A DNA stretch of 64,000 nt from NaphS2 sp964588535 (lineage in GTDB: Bacteria; Desulfobacterota; DSM-4660; Desulfatiglandales; Desulfatiglandaceae), in the NCBI GenBank assembly GCA_964588535.1, contig CAZPQA010000003.1, positions 11,206-75,205 of the forward strand. Reading direction: 5' to 3'. Positions 16,164 to 24,923 of this stretch are shown here, piece by piece. The notes below the pieces were generated by a model that saw nothing but the letters and a program-made list of their open reading frames with translations, was not told the DNA's origin and searched no databases. The position numbers were made by a program, and so were the translations under genes. The number at the start of each line of letters is the position of its first letter. Within the stretch, counting starts at the first letter, position 1.

Positions 16164-17879
16164 ATGGCGGCCAGAAAAATCAGATTCAGTGAAAATGCAC
16201 GCGGAAAAATCAAGCGAGGTTTGGATACCATGGCCGATGCGGTCAAGGTGACGTTGGGCCCCGGCGGACGAAATGTAATGCTGGAATGGGCCGTCGGTTA
16301 TCCCCACATCACCAAAGACGGGGTAAAAGTAGCCCGATTCATCGACATGCTTGAAGATCCCCTCGAAAACATGGGTGCCCAACTGGTCTATGTGGCGTGC
16401 AGAGAAACGTCAAAGATCGTGGGAGACGGAACCACCACGGTTGCGGTTCTCACACAGGCGTTTTTTCGGGAAGGCTGCAAGCTGGCGGCTGCGGGCGTCA
16501 ACCTCGTCGCCATGAAACGGGGTATCGACAAAGCCGTGGAAAAAGTCGTGGCGGAATTAAAACAAATTTCCCAACCGGTGCAAAGTAAGCAGGAAATCGC
16601 CCGTGTTGCCACTATTTCCGCCAACAACGAAATGGAAATCGGTGAAATTGTTTCCGACGCTTTCGAAAAATCGGGCGAGTACGGCAAAGTGCTGGCTGAA
16701 GAGGGAAACGGCATTGAAACCGTCATAGAAGTCCTGCCGGGCATGCACTACGATCGGGGATACGTTTCTTCCTATTTTGTCACAGACCAGAAAACCATGC
16801 GCGCCACCCTGGAAAATCCCTATATCCTGCTCTTCGATGACAAAATCAGCACGGTGGAAGACCTTCTGACCCTTTTGAAACAGGTCGTCAAGGCCGACGG
16901 CCCTTTGATGATCATCGCGGATGACGTTACCGGGGAGGCGCTCTCCACCCTGATCCGGAACAAGCACGACAACAACCTGGAGGTGATGGTCACAAAACCG
17001 CCGGGATTCGGCGAGAGAAGGCGACTCAATCTGGAGGATATCGCAGCGGTAACCGGCGGCCGGGTGATCTCCAAAGATATGGGGCTGAATATCAAGAGCG
17101 TAACCATCGATCATCTGGGTCGGTGCAGCCGTGTCATCGTGGACAAGGATAATACATTCATCGTGGGGGGCCGGGGAGATAAATCGGCCATTGAAAAGCG
17201 TATCCGCGAAGTGAAAGCCCAGGTCGAACTTTCCACCTGGGATTATGACCGGGAACAAACAGAGAAACGACTGGCAAGAATCGGCGGCAGCATCGCCACC
17301 ATACACGTGGGGGCCCCAACCGAATCGGCCTTGAAAGAAAAGAAAGCCCGGGTGGACAATGCCATCAACGCCACCATTGCGGCCCGCGAAGAAGGGATCG
17401 TTCCCGGCGGCGGGGCAGCCCTCATTCGCTGCGCCAGGGTCCTGGATGACTTAACCCTTGAAGGAGATGAAAACTTCGGCGTGATTGTGACGCGAAAAGC
17501 CCTTCTGGAACCCGCACGACTGATAGCCGACAATGCGGGTTTTAAAGGTAAAAGCATTGTTTGGAAAATCAAAGAAGCTGACAATGGCATCGGCTTTAAC
17601 GCCTTGACCGGCGAATTCGGCGACCTTCTGGATCAGGGCGTCATCGATCCGGCCATGGTGACGCGTTATGCACTCGAAAATGCGGCATCAACCGCTTCCA
17701 CACTCCTGACAACGGAAGTCGCCATCGTGGACAAGGTCAAGATCCCGCCGCCCACTTTTACGAACCCACATGAGGCCATACCGGGTATGGGTAACCACAT
17801 GGCCAAAATGGAACAAATGGGCGGCGTTGAAGCCGTCGAAGAGCGATTGAGAGAGGACGACCCGGAACTGAACCTGTAA
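16164..17879 (+). CDS. groL: divergent GroEL-type chaperonin
   Basis: A 571-residue group I chaperonin. The nucleotide site motifs are intact (LGPGGRNVML, TKDGV, VGDGTTT, GGGAALIR) and the apical domain is present. It lacks the C-terminal GGM tail, ending instead in DPELNL, and has no groES next to it. Its insertion in a methyltransferase/radical SAM operon rather than a groESL operon suggests a specialised paralogue that folds or holds a client enzyme made here. Whether a housekeeping GroEL exists elsewhere cannot be seen. Confidence 0.92.
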   Translation: MAARKIRFSENARGKIKRGLDTMADAVKVTLGPGGRNVMLEWAVGYPHITKDGVKVARFIDMLEDPLENMGAQLVYVACRETSKIVGDGTTTVAVLTQAFFREGCKLAAAGVNLVAMKRGIDKAVEKVVAELKQISQPVQSKQEIARVATISANNEMEIGEIVSDAFEKSGEYGKVLAEEGNGIETVIEVLPGMHYDRGYVSSYFVTDQKTMRATLENPYILLFDDKISTVEDLLTLLKQVVKADGPLMIIADDVTGEALSTLIRNKHDNNLEVMVTKPPGFGERRRLNLEDIAAVTGGRVISKDMGLNIKSVTIDHLGRCSRVIVDKDNTFIVGGRGDKSAIEKRIREVKAQVELSTWDYDREQTEKRLARIGGSIATIHVGAPTESALKEKKARVDNAINATIAAREEGIVPGGGAALIRCARVLDDLTLEGDENFGVIVTRKALLEPARLIADNAGFKGKSIVWKIKEADNGIGFNALTGEFGDLLDQGVIDPAMVTRYALENAASTASTLLTTEVAIVDKVKIPPPTFTNPHEAIPGMGNHMAKMEQMGGVEAVEERLREDDPELNL

Positions 17880-17910
17880 CACCTAATAGCAAACAAAAGG
17901 CGACCTGAAA

Positions 17911-18744
17911 ATGAAAACAGACTCAAAATCCACAAAAAAGAACGGCATCGCAATTGAGAACTACCATATTACCCAAGAACCCTTTTATCTGCCTGTCAAA
18001 GATGAAATTGAATCCTTTGAAGCGGCTTATAGCCTGCGGCTCCCGGTCATGCTGAAAGGACCCACAGGCTGCGGTAAAACACGATTCATTGAATACATGG
18101 CGTGGAAGACGGGCCGTCCCCTGGTCACCATCGCCTGTCACGAAGACCTGACGGCTTCCGACCTGGTAGGCCGATACCTTCTGGCAGGAGAAGAAACCGT
18201 ATGGTCGGACGGCCCTCTGAGCCTGGCGGTGAAGCACGGCGCCATCTGCTATCTGGACGAGGTGGTTGAAGCCAGGAAAGATACCACCGTGGTGATTCAT
18301 CCCCTTACCGACGACAGAAGGATACTGCTCCAGGAAAAAAGGGGGCTGCTTCTGGAATCCCATCCTGATTTTTCCCTGGTGATTTCCTACAATCCCGGCT
18401 ACCAGAGCGTCATGAAAGATCTGAAACACTCAACCCGCCAGCGTTTTGTGGCCCTGGAATTCACCTATCCCGCCGAGGATAAGGAACAATCCATTATCAT
18501 GAAGGAGAGCAACGTAGACGAAAAAACCGCCGCAAGTCTGGTTCGCCTGGGGGAAATGGTTCGCAACCTGCGGCAACACGGACTTGAAGAAGGCATCAGC
18601 ACCCGCCTCCTGGTTTACGCCGCCAAGTTGATCTCCGTGGGTTTGGCCCCCACCGTCGCCTGTGAAACAGCGGTCACCCGCGCCATGTCCGATGACTCTG
18701 AAATGCAGGATGCCATTAAGGAAATCGTCGAAGGGATATTTTAG
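17911..18744 (+). CDS. CbbQ/NorQ-type MoxR AAA+ ATPase
   Basis: A 277-residue AAA+ protein. Walker A is GPTGCGKTR (about 50-58), Walker B is AICYLDEVVEA (about 110-120), and sensor 1 is VISYNPGYQ. The C-terminal lid domain follows. Proteins of this family pair with a vWA protein to activate metalloenzymes (CbbQO for Rubisco, NorQD for nitric oxide reductase). The downstream gene at 18752 supplies that vWA partner. Here the client is probably an operon enzyme such as the methyltransferases or radical SAM protein. Confidence 0.85.
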   Translation: MKTDSKSTKKNGIAIENYHITQEPFYLPVKDEIESFEAAYSLRLPVMLKGPTGCGKTRFIEYMAWKTGRPLVTIACHEDLTASDLVGRYLLAGEETVWSDGPLSLAVKHGAICYLDEVVEARKDTTVVIHPLTDDRRILLQEKRGLLLESHPDFSLVISYNPGYQSVMKDLKHSTRQRFVALEFTYPAEDKEQSIIMKESNVDEKTAASLVRLGEMVRNLRQHGLEEGISTRLLVYAAKLISVGLAPTVACETAVTRAMSDDSEMQDAIKEIVEGIF

Positions 18745-18751
18745 AGCCCCA

Positions 18752-21124
18752 ATGGAATTGCCCGCCCGTTTCAAAAACATCATCAAAGATCAAAAAACCT
18801 CACTGGAACTCTTCCTGGAGGATAATCCGGACCTGATCGCCGGATTGGCCCCTTCAACCCTGGCAGCCTACACAACGATCTGTGCCTCGGTGTCTCACTG
18901 GCGGTCAAAAAAAGCCAGATCTTTTTTTCTGGCACGGTTTCATGACCTGGCAGCGCTTGAAAAACATCCATTAAAGGATTTGATTCTGGAGGGCGCCGTC
19001 TCATTGAGTGCTGTTCACTGGGCGTTGGTAGAGCACTATTTTCGCACCATGATGTCCCTTCCCCGAGATCCATCATTGATGGCCCGATGGATCGAATTAA
19101 CCCGCAAACTCTTCGGTCTGGACGTGAATGTGGCCATTTTATTCACACAGCAAACCCCTGATGCACTCAAAGTTTTTGGCCCGGAGGGCATTTTGCAATG
19201 GGGAGAACAGGCCGCCGTGGCCCTTCAAGCCGGTAGAAAAATGTGGAAGGCAACCCGGTCCTATCTGGAAAAATCCGTGGTCTTTGAGAAAAAGGGGTCC
19301 GTTCTATTATCCCGATGGCCTTTTTTTCTGGAGCAGGCCGCGCGAATTTCAGAATTTTCCCCTGACGGCGCTGAAGCCTTTATTCTGGAGGGTGTCAGGA
19401 TGTGCCTGGTGCTCGACAAAAAAGATACCCGAGCATGGGTCGACAAGGGGCTTGAAGGGTGCCGTCTTACGCCCTATGTTGAAAACCGCAATTTCAGAAG
19501 AAAAGTAACGCCGGACCAGATGGTGTGCAGCGGGGAAGAAGAGGTGATCAAATATTTCAGCTGCATCTCCTCCAGGGCAACGGATAAAAGGGACAACCTG
19601 GTCGGGGGGGTGATGCTGAAGGATCGGGTAAACACGCTGGCCCTTATCTGTGAAGCCATTATTGGAAAACGGATGAAGATCGCCTCAAACCAGGCCCTCT
19701 TCGCCGTGAAAGGATTTACCGGCGGGGCGGCCACGGACGGACGGACCATTTATCTCCCGGATGCCGCTCCGAGCTTCAAACTTTACAAATTGTTGGCACT
19801 GCACCAGGCCATGGTTTTGAATCATGAGATCTGGAACAGCACCACGAACAAAATAGATACCTTTGGCCTCCATTTGGAAGCCGATCAAAGGATACTCGAA
19901 ACCATGCCCGGGCTCCTTGACGAAATGGCTCAGTTTTCAGACATTGACCTGCCGGAAAACTATCCCTGGCTGGATGGGGACATGATCATACCGCCCATGC
20001 CCTGGTGGGGGGACATTCTACCGGGTCTGATTCGGGAAACCGAAACCGTCATTTCAAAACTCATCGAAGCGTCGGCTTTCCAGGTGGACCTCAAACCGGA
20101 AGTGCTGGACGGATTGGTGTCCACCATGATGGCTGAGGGAAACCGGGAAGAGGACGCTCTTTTCAGACTGTTGCGGGAGATGTTTGATCAAGTCAATTTT
20201 GTCTCTCCCGATGCCGAGGAGCTGGAGGAAAGTGTAAAAACCTTTTTTTACAGGGAATGGGACGAGAACATCGCCGATTACAAACAGGACTGGTGCCTGA
20301 TACGACAGCGTTTTCCCAAGAACGAACCCAATGATTTTGTCGAGGACATTCGCACCCGCCTTCACGGGATCATTCAGTTGATTCGGCGTCAATTCATGCG
20401 TCTCAAACCGGAACGGTTCAAAAAGTTTCGCGCCCAGCCATATGGCGACGCTTTGGATATCGATGCACTTGTCCAAGCAGTCATGGACAAGCGATCCGGC
20501 GCGTTTCTGTCCGACAATGTCTACACCCGGCGGGACAAAAGGATCCGGGACGTGGGGGTTCTTTTTCTGCTGGACATGAGCCGGTCCACGGAGGACAGGG
20601 TCAACGGGCGAAGGGTTATTGACATCCAGAAGGAAGCCATGGCCCTCATGGCCGAGGCCCTGGACGCCCTGGATGACCCTTACGCCATCTATGGCTTCAG
20701 CTCGGAGGGCCGTTTTCGGGTAGACATGTTCAGTGTAAAGGATTTCGGGGAACCGTACAACACTACGGTACAGTACCGTCTCGGAAATCTGGAACCCTTG
20801 GAATTAACCCGAATGGGAGCGGTCATCCGCCACGCCACCCATAAGCTGGATGGCATACAGACCGCGGTCAAGCTTATGGTGATTCTCACCGACGGCAGAC
20901 CCTATGATTTTGAATACGGTACCCTGAGCTATGCCATCGCCGATACCAAAAAAGCCATTCAGGAAGCCCGGCAAAAGCGAATCCACCCCTTTATCATTAC
21001 CAGCGACAAAAAAGGCGCAGAATACTTAAAGCAGATCGCCCCCCAGTCCCAGAGCATCGTTCTATCCAAAGTCGAACTGCTGCCCACCATGTTGCCGGCC
21101 ATCTACAAACGGTTGACAGTATAA
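18752..21124 (+). CDS. CbbO/NorD-type vWA protein
   Basis: A 790-residue protein starting MELPARFKNI 8 bp after the ATPase gene; the reading frame extends upstream but overlaps the ATPase. The long N-terminal part is helical. The C-terminal vWA domain has the MIDAS motif LDMSRSTED (about 605-613) and TDGRPYDFEYG near 710. Such adaptors link a CbbQ/NorQ ring to its client through a bound metal ion. It closes the operon that begins at 10982. The next base pairs hold a copy of a repeat and then an inserted module. Confidence 0.82.
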   Translation: MELPARFKNIIKDQKTSLELFLEDNPDLIAGLAPSTLAAYTTICASVSHWRSKKARSFFLARFHDLAALEKHPLKDLILEGAVSLSAVHWALVEHYFRTMMSLPRDPSLMARWIELTRKLFGLDVNVAILFTQQTPDALKVFGPEGILQWGEQAAVALQAGRKMWKATRSYLEKSVVFEKKGSVLLSRWPFFLEQAARISEFSPDGAEAFILEGVRMCLVLDKKDTRAWVDKGLEGCRLTPYVENRNFRRKVTPDQMVCSGEEEVIKYFSCISSRATDKRDNLVGGVMLKDRVNTLALICEAIIGKRMKIASNQALFAVKGFTGGAATDGRTIYLPDAAPSFKLYKLLALHQAMVLNHEIWNSTTNKIDTFGLHLEADQRILETMPGLLDEMAQFSDIDLPENYPWLDGDMIIPPMPWWGDILPGLIRETETVISKLIEASAFQVDLKPEVLDGLVSTMMAEGNREEDALFRLLREMFDQVNFVSPDAEELEESVKTFFYREWDENIADYKQDWCLIRQRFPKNEPNDFVEDIRTRLHGIIQLIRRQFMRLKPERFKKFRAQPYGDALDIDALVQAVMDKRSGAFLSDNVYTRRDKRIRDVGVLFLLDMSRSTEDRVNGRRVIDIQKEAMALMAEALDALDDPYAIYGFSSEGRFRVDMFSVKDFGEPYNTTVQYRLGNLEPLELTRMGAVIRHATHKLDGIQTAVKLMVILTDGRPYDFEYGTLSYAIADTKKAIQEARQKRIHPFIITSDKKGAEYLKQIAPQSQSIVLSKVELLPTMLPAIYKRLTV

Positions 21125-21126
21125 TA

Positions 21127-21253
21127 CAAGGGCTTAGCAACTACAGCGGTCGCACCAGTCGAAACCCAAGATCGCACCCGCGGTATTCAGGTGAAAAAAG
21201 CCCCCTGTCCGCACATCGCACATCCCTCGCACCGTAGTTCCAGCTCCCCCCCT
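21127..21253 (-). repeat. 127-bp direct repeat, copy 1 (3'-end fragment of the FGE-like gene)
   Basis: This stretch is almost identical to 23797-23924 (two substitutions and one C-tract length change). It encodes the last 34 or so residues and stop of the formylglycine-enzyme-like protein plus 14 bp beyond it, on the minus strand, but has no rest of the gene. It brackets the AbiE/PglZ module together with copy 2. Confidence 0.85.
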
Positions 21254-21303
21254 AAACACTTTTCGACAGTCAATCCCTAAATAATATAAAATAACATATA
21301 TCT

Positions 21304-21334
21304 TGCACGATAACATTTGAAGTGTTACTGTGCG
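21304..21334 (+). promoter_or_regulatory. inverted repeat, candidate autoregulatory operator
   Basis: TGCACGATAACA and TGTTACTGTGCG form an imperfect 12-bp inverted repeat (two mismatches) upstream of the regulator gene, and TGCACGATA recurs at 21353-21361 over the start codon. AbiEi-type antitoxins are known to bind inverted repeats ahead of their own operon. Confidence 0.4.
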
Positions 21335-21360
21335 ACAATTACGTTATTGGAATGCACGAT

Positions 21361-22347
21361 ATGGAACAAACGGAGATCAAACTAAAGGATTACCTCAAAG
21401 AAACATTGGGGATAGACGTGCAGATGAAGAAATGGCGGAATGGGGAAAACCTGCCTTTTTATCTCCGGAATCTGTATACGTTCTTTAAGCTGAGCATTCT
21501 CGGGTCGTCCTGCCTGGCAATGATCGTTAAAGATGAAACAGAGCAATCTCCTGCAACCGTTCGGAAGCACATTTCTCAGGTACAATTAAAGTCGAATTGT
21601 GAGGTCATCTATGTACGGACCAACGTGACTGCGTACAATCGCAAACGATTGATTGAGCAAAAGGTGCCTTTCATTGTCCCTGGAAACCAGATGTACCTGC
21701 CCTTTCTTGGGGCCGACCTGCGCGAGCACTTTAAAAGCATTAGGGCTGCGGGTTCTTCCACATTGAGCCCGGCGACACAGACGGTTGTCCTGTACGCTCT
21801 GCTTCACCATAATGAACCTTCTTTCACGCCGAAGCATTTGTCGCGATGTTTAGGCTACTCAGCCATGACAATGACGCGTGCTCTGGACGAACTGGAAAAG
21901 GTCCAACTGGGGCAAATCACAACGCAGGGCCGGGAACGGGTCCTACGTTTCGATCAAAACAGGAAAACCTTATGGAGTAGCGCCCTTGAAAAATTGCGCA
22001 GCCCTGTTAAGAAGCGGTTGTGGGTAAAAGATCCATTAAATGAATTATCGGGCATGAAAGCCGGCCTGTCTGCCCTCGCTTGCCATTCTCTTTTAGCTGC
22101 GCCGCCAAATCCTGTATTTGCCCTGGCGAAAAAGAGCTGGAAAGAGACAGAAATTGGCAACGATCTGAAGATACTGACTGTTGCCGAGCCTGATGCCTGT
22201 GAGCTGGAAATCTGGTCTTACACGCCCGAGCTGTTTTCAGAAAACGGGGTGGTCGATCGATTTTCCCTATATCTGAGCATGCGGGATAATGAAGATGAAC
22301 GGGTGGCATTGGCATTGGAGGAAATGATGGAGCGAATTTCATGGTAA
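21361..22347 (+). CDS. AbiEi-like transcriptional regulator/antitoxin
   Basis: A 328-residue protein starting MEQTEIKLKDYL; ATG 21361 is preferred over GTG 21322, which lies in the inverted repeat. Central residues 150-200 form a MarR-like winged helix (FTPKHLSRCLGYSAMTMTRA, LDELEKVQLG). The gene overlaps the nucleotidyltransferase-like gene by 7 bp, which is the arrangement of AbiE type IV toxin-antitoxin pairs. Overall similarity to canonical AbiEi was judged by eye and is weak, so a generic MarR-type regulator is the alternative. Confidence 0.5.
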   Translation: MEQTEIKLKDYLKETLGIDVQMKKWRNGENLPFYLRNLYTFFKLSILGSSCLAMIVKDETEQSPATVRKHISQVQLKSNCEVIYVRTNVTAYNRKRLIEQKVPFIVPGNQMYLPFLGADLREHFKSIRAAGSSTLSPATQTVVLYALLHHNEPSFTPKHLSRCLGYSAMTMTRALDELEKVQLGQITTQGRERVLRFDQNRKTLWSSALEKLRSPVKKRLWVKDPLNELSGMKAGLSALACHSLLAAPPNPVFALAKKSWKETEIGNDLKILTVAEPDACELEIWSYTPELFSENGVVDRFSLYLSMRDNEDERVALALEEMMERISW

Positions 22348-23105
22348 AGGGGCTCGACCCGTTCAAGGCCCATTTCGAGGGTTTTGGTGACCGTTACGTT
22401 TTGATCGGAGGCGCTGCCTGTTATCTGGGGATGACAAAAGCGGGACTCGATTTCAGGGTTACCAAAGATCTGGATATTGTTCTATGTATGGAGGCCCTGG
22501 ACACCCGGTTCGTGGGCGTGTTCTGGGATTTTATCAAGAAGGGCGGATATCAGAATCGTCAGAAGAGTACCGGAAAAAAGCTGTTTTACCGGTTTTATGA
22601 GCCTGGGGATGGAGACTTCCCCTGGATGCTGGAGTTATTTTCCCGTATTCCCGATGCATTGCAACTTCACGAGGATGCCCATTTAACACCCATTCCAGTT
22701 GAAGATGAAGCATCGAGTCTTTCAGCTATTTTGCTGGATGAGGTGTATTACCGTTTTATTCAGGATTGCAAAGATATGAGCGGCGGCATTACGGTGGTCC
22801 CTCCGGAAGGTTTGATACCTCTGAAGGCGCGCGCCTGGCTGGCATTGAATCGTGCCCTCCATGAGGGTGAGAAAATCAATCAAAAAGACATCAAGAAGCA
22901 CAAAAACGACGTGTTTCGGCTTTTTCAGATCATTGCACCGGATATACGTATGGCCCTGCCGGGATCAATAGCCCATGACTTGAGCCAGTTTTTGGTTTCC
23001 GTTGAAACCGATCCCCCACAAGACCTCAAACCATTCGGTCTGGACAACCTCCAGGTCCAAGAGGTAATTGACACCATTAGGGTTGTTTATGAATTGAGCC
23101 TTTGA
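22341..23105 (+). CDS. nucleotidyltransferase-like protein (AbiEii-type toxin)
   Basis: A 254-residue protein with VLIGGAACYLG (about 20-30) and TKDLDIVLCME (about 40-50), the GG(S/A)-x(n)-DxD core of MNT/AbiEii nucleotidyltransferase folds. The C-terminal helical half is typical of AbiEii toxins. It is translationally coupled to the upstream regulator. A type IV toxin-antitoxin or defence role is likely from family knowledge; activity is not proven. Confidence 0.6.
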   Translation: MVKGLDPFKAHFEGFGDRYVLIGGAACYLGMTKAGLDFRVTKDLDIVLCMEALDTRFVGVFWDFIKKGGYQNRQKSTGKKLFYRFYEPGDGDFPWMLELFSRIPDALQLHEDAHLTPIPVEDEASSLSAILLDEVYYRFIQDCKDMSGGITVVPPEGLIPLKARAWLALNRALHEGEKINQKDIKKHKNDVFRLFQIIAPDIRMALPGSIAHDLSQFLVSVETDPPQDLKPFGLDNLQVQEVIDTIRVVYELSL

Positions 23106-23142
23106 AAATAAAAAAGGGTATCGTTGGGGAGTTTTAAAACCC

Positions 23143-23907
23143 ATGAGAATCATTGAAAAGGTCATTTCAGCCCTCCGAAATGCCGCCATATTCAACCCTG
23201 ATGTCCAAGTGGCCCCGGCATGCATCCTCTGGCCGGACCGCCATCGGCAATGGGAATCGGTTATTCCGCGCTTGCAGGCCGAACTGCCGGAGCTGTTGGC
23301 TCTTGGGGACTATGCACTGGAGAAACGAACCGGTCCGGCGATCTGGATGCGCTGTGTCATTGCGGGTAAGGTGGATGATGTATCGCTCCCTGGGGAATAC
23401 ACGCCGATTTTTTATCTTTCCGGGGTCAGTCGCCAGGACTTGCGTGCCGTAGAAAGTTGTCCCGACCATCTAAAGCCACTGGCTGAGTTGCAATACCGAG
23501 GGGTAATCTGGTCACAGATTAACGCCAAGGACTGGACCATTCTGGCTTACCTAAAATCGGATCAGGTGGGCTTGGGCTTGGATGTGGCCCAGGATAATGA
23601 CGCTAAGAACGCCATGCAGCTTGCGCTCTATCGATTGCTGGATGAAGAGGTGGATCTTCTCAAGGGAAAACGCCTCGACAAAGATTACTTCAACACTCTT
23701 CTCACTGGCGGTGATCCGGTAAGGGACCTGCTGCAATGGCTTGACCAGGGCGAGACCTTTCAGATGACCCATGGCGAAAACGAATGGCGGGCTTTTCAAG
23801 GGCTTAGCAGCTACAACGGTCGCACCAGTCGAAACCCAAGATCGCACCCGCGGTATTCAGGTGAAAAAAGCCCCCTGTCCGCACATCGCACATCCCTCGC
23901 ACCGTAG
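23143..23907 (+). pseudogene. PglZ-like (BREX-type) gene, truncated after the N-terminal part
   Basis: The first 218 or so residues resemble the N-terminus of PglZ-domain proteins of BREX-like phage-resistance systems: ACILWPDRHRQWESVIPRL, LALGDYALEKRTGPAIW, PIFYLSGVSRQDLRAVESC and LAELQYRGVIWSQ. At 23797 the frame runs into the antisense of the FGE-like gene repeat and ends after about 37 nonsense residues, so the phosphatase domain is missing. Full PglZ proteins are several hundred residues longer. The upstream AbiE-like pair and this fragment probably came in together. Family assignment is from memory of the motif order. Confidence 0.55.
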
Positions 23908-23924
23908 TTCCAGCTCCCCCCCCT
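23797..23924 (-). repeat. 127/128-bp direct repeat, copy 2 (3' end of intact FGE-like gene)
   Basis: This copy is in place at the end of the FGE-like gene and extends 14 bp past its stop codon, where it abuts the truncated PglZ reading frame. It matches 21127-21253. The differences from copy 1 are C/T transitions near the stop codon, not changes at A positions. Confidence 0.85.
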
Positions 23925-24911
23925 GACCGCGCGGCCTGTGCCTTCTTCCATGTCCTGGGGGTTATACGCTTTATGATTCCGGTAGCCTTCTTTGTGGTAA
24001 AAATCGAGACACCACTCGGAAACATTGCCGCACATATCGTGGATACCCAGGCCGTTGGGTGATTTCATCCCCACCGGATGCGCCGCGCCGCCGCTGTTGT
24101 CGTGGTACCAGGACACCTCGTCCACATCCTCGCCCCCGGCATATTTTTCTTCCCTGCCACCGCTTCGCGCGGCATATTCCCACTCCGCCTCCGTAGGCAG
24201 ACGGAAATAACGCCCCGCTTTTTTGCTGATCCAGTGGGCATAAGCCATCGCATCCGCCCAGCTTATCCCAACAACGGGATACAAATCCGAAGTGATGCTG
24301 TCGCCCAGAACTTTAAAAAGATCGTCGTTTCCGGAGTGGATGTTATACTTGCAGCCGTCTTCAAGCCAGGCCGGTTCGTATTTGCCCGTTTCGGTCACAA
24401 ACACCAGATACTGGGAAACGGTCACCGGGTATTTGCCGGCCCAGAACCCATCCAGCCACACTTCATGAACCGGCTTCTCATCCACGAGCCCCTGGTCGTC
24501 CCAGGACCCGCTGCCCATCTGAAAACTGCCGCCGGACACCCAGATGAATTCCGTTCCGGTGATCGGCTCCCGCCAGTTGTCCGCGGGAAAAACAGGCGCA
24601 CCCGAACCGCAAATTCCAAAATTAACCAGGCTGGCTATCTGCTGTTCCAGATTCGCCGGTTCTTTCGTGTCTCCCCGGCAGATCTCTTTGGCACTCTGAT
24701 ATTCAAGAAAAAGGCCAATGGTCGCCTGGGCTGAAATAAATGTCTCTTTCAGTTCTTCAAGGCTATAATTGCCTGCATTCTCCTGAATGAATTCACTTAC
24801 ATCCGTTCTCAATCCCACCTTCTGCGCTTCATTTGCATGGCCAAAAAGGCGATCTGAGATGAGCCGCTGGAGTACATTTTCCAGCTTATTTAGAAACTGT
24901 TCTTTTGTCAT
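23811..24911 (-). CDS. formylglycine-generating-enzyme (SUMF1)-family protein
   Basis: A 366-residue protein. The N-terminal 110 residues are helical and not part of the family. The FGE-sulfatase domain follows: GGSFQMGSGSWDDQG, KPVHEVWLDGFWAGKYPVTV, WADAMAYAHWISKKAGRYFRLPTEAEWEYA, GLGIHDMCGNVSEW, RAVRGGSWNYGARDV and a final LGFRLVRP. The copper-binding Cys pair of true FGE is not evident, so it may be a structural or binding FGE-fold protein rather than a sulfatase activator. It is the last gene of the minus-strand operon with the CobW and flavoprotein genes, 13 bp after CobW. Confidence 0.8.
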   Translation of the reverse strand: MTKEQFLNKLENVLQRLISDRLFGHANEAQKVGLRTDVSEFIQENAGNYSLEELKETFISAQATIGLFLEYQSAKEICRGDTKEPANLEQQIASLVNFGICGSGAPVFPADNWREPITGTEFIWVSGGSFQMGSGSWDDQGLVDEKPVHEVWLDGFWAGKYPVTVSQYLVFVTETGKYEPAWLEDGCKYNIHSGNDDLFKVLGDSITSDLYPVVGISWADAMAYAHWISKKAGRYFRLPTEAEWEYAARSGGREEKYAGGEDVDEVSWYHDNSGGAAHPVGMKSPNGLGIHDMCGNVSEWCLDFYHKEGYRNHKAYNPQDMEEGTGRAVRGGSWNYGARDVRCADRGLFSPEYRGCDLGFRLVRPL

Positions 24912-24923
24912 ATCAGCATATTG

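Noticed and set aside
21127..23924. Diversity-generating retroelement with the repeats as template and variable repeat
   Set aside because: The FGE-type C-terminus and RGGSWN...GFRLVR ending fit DGR targets, but the two copies differ at only two non-A positions and no reverse transcriptase lies in the window.
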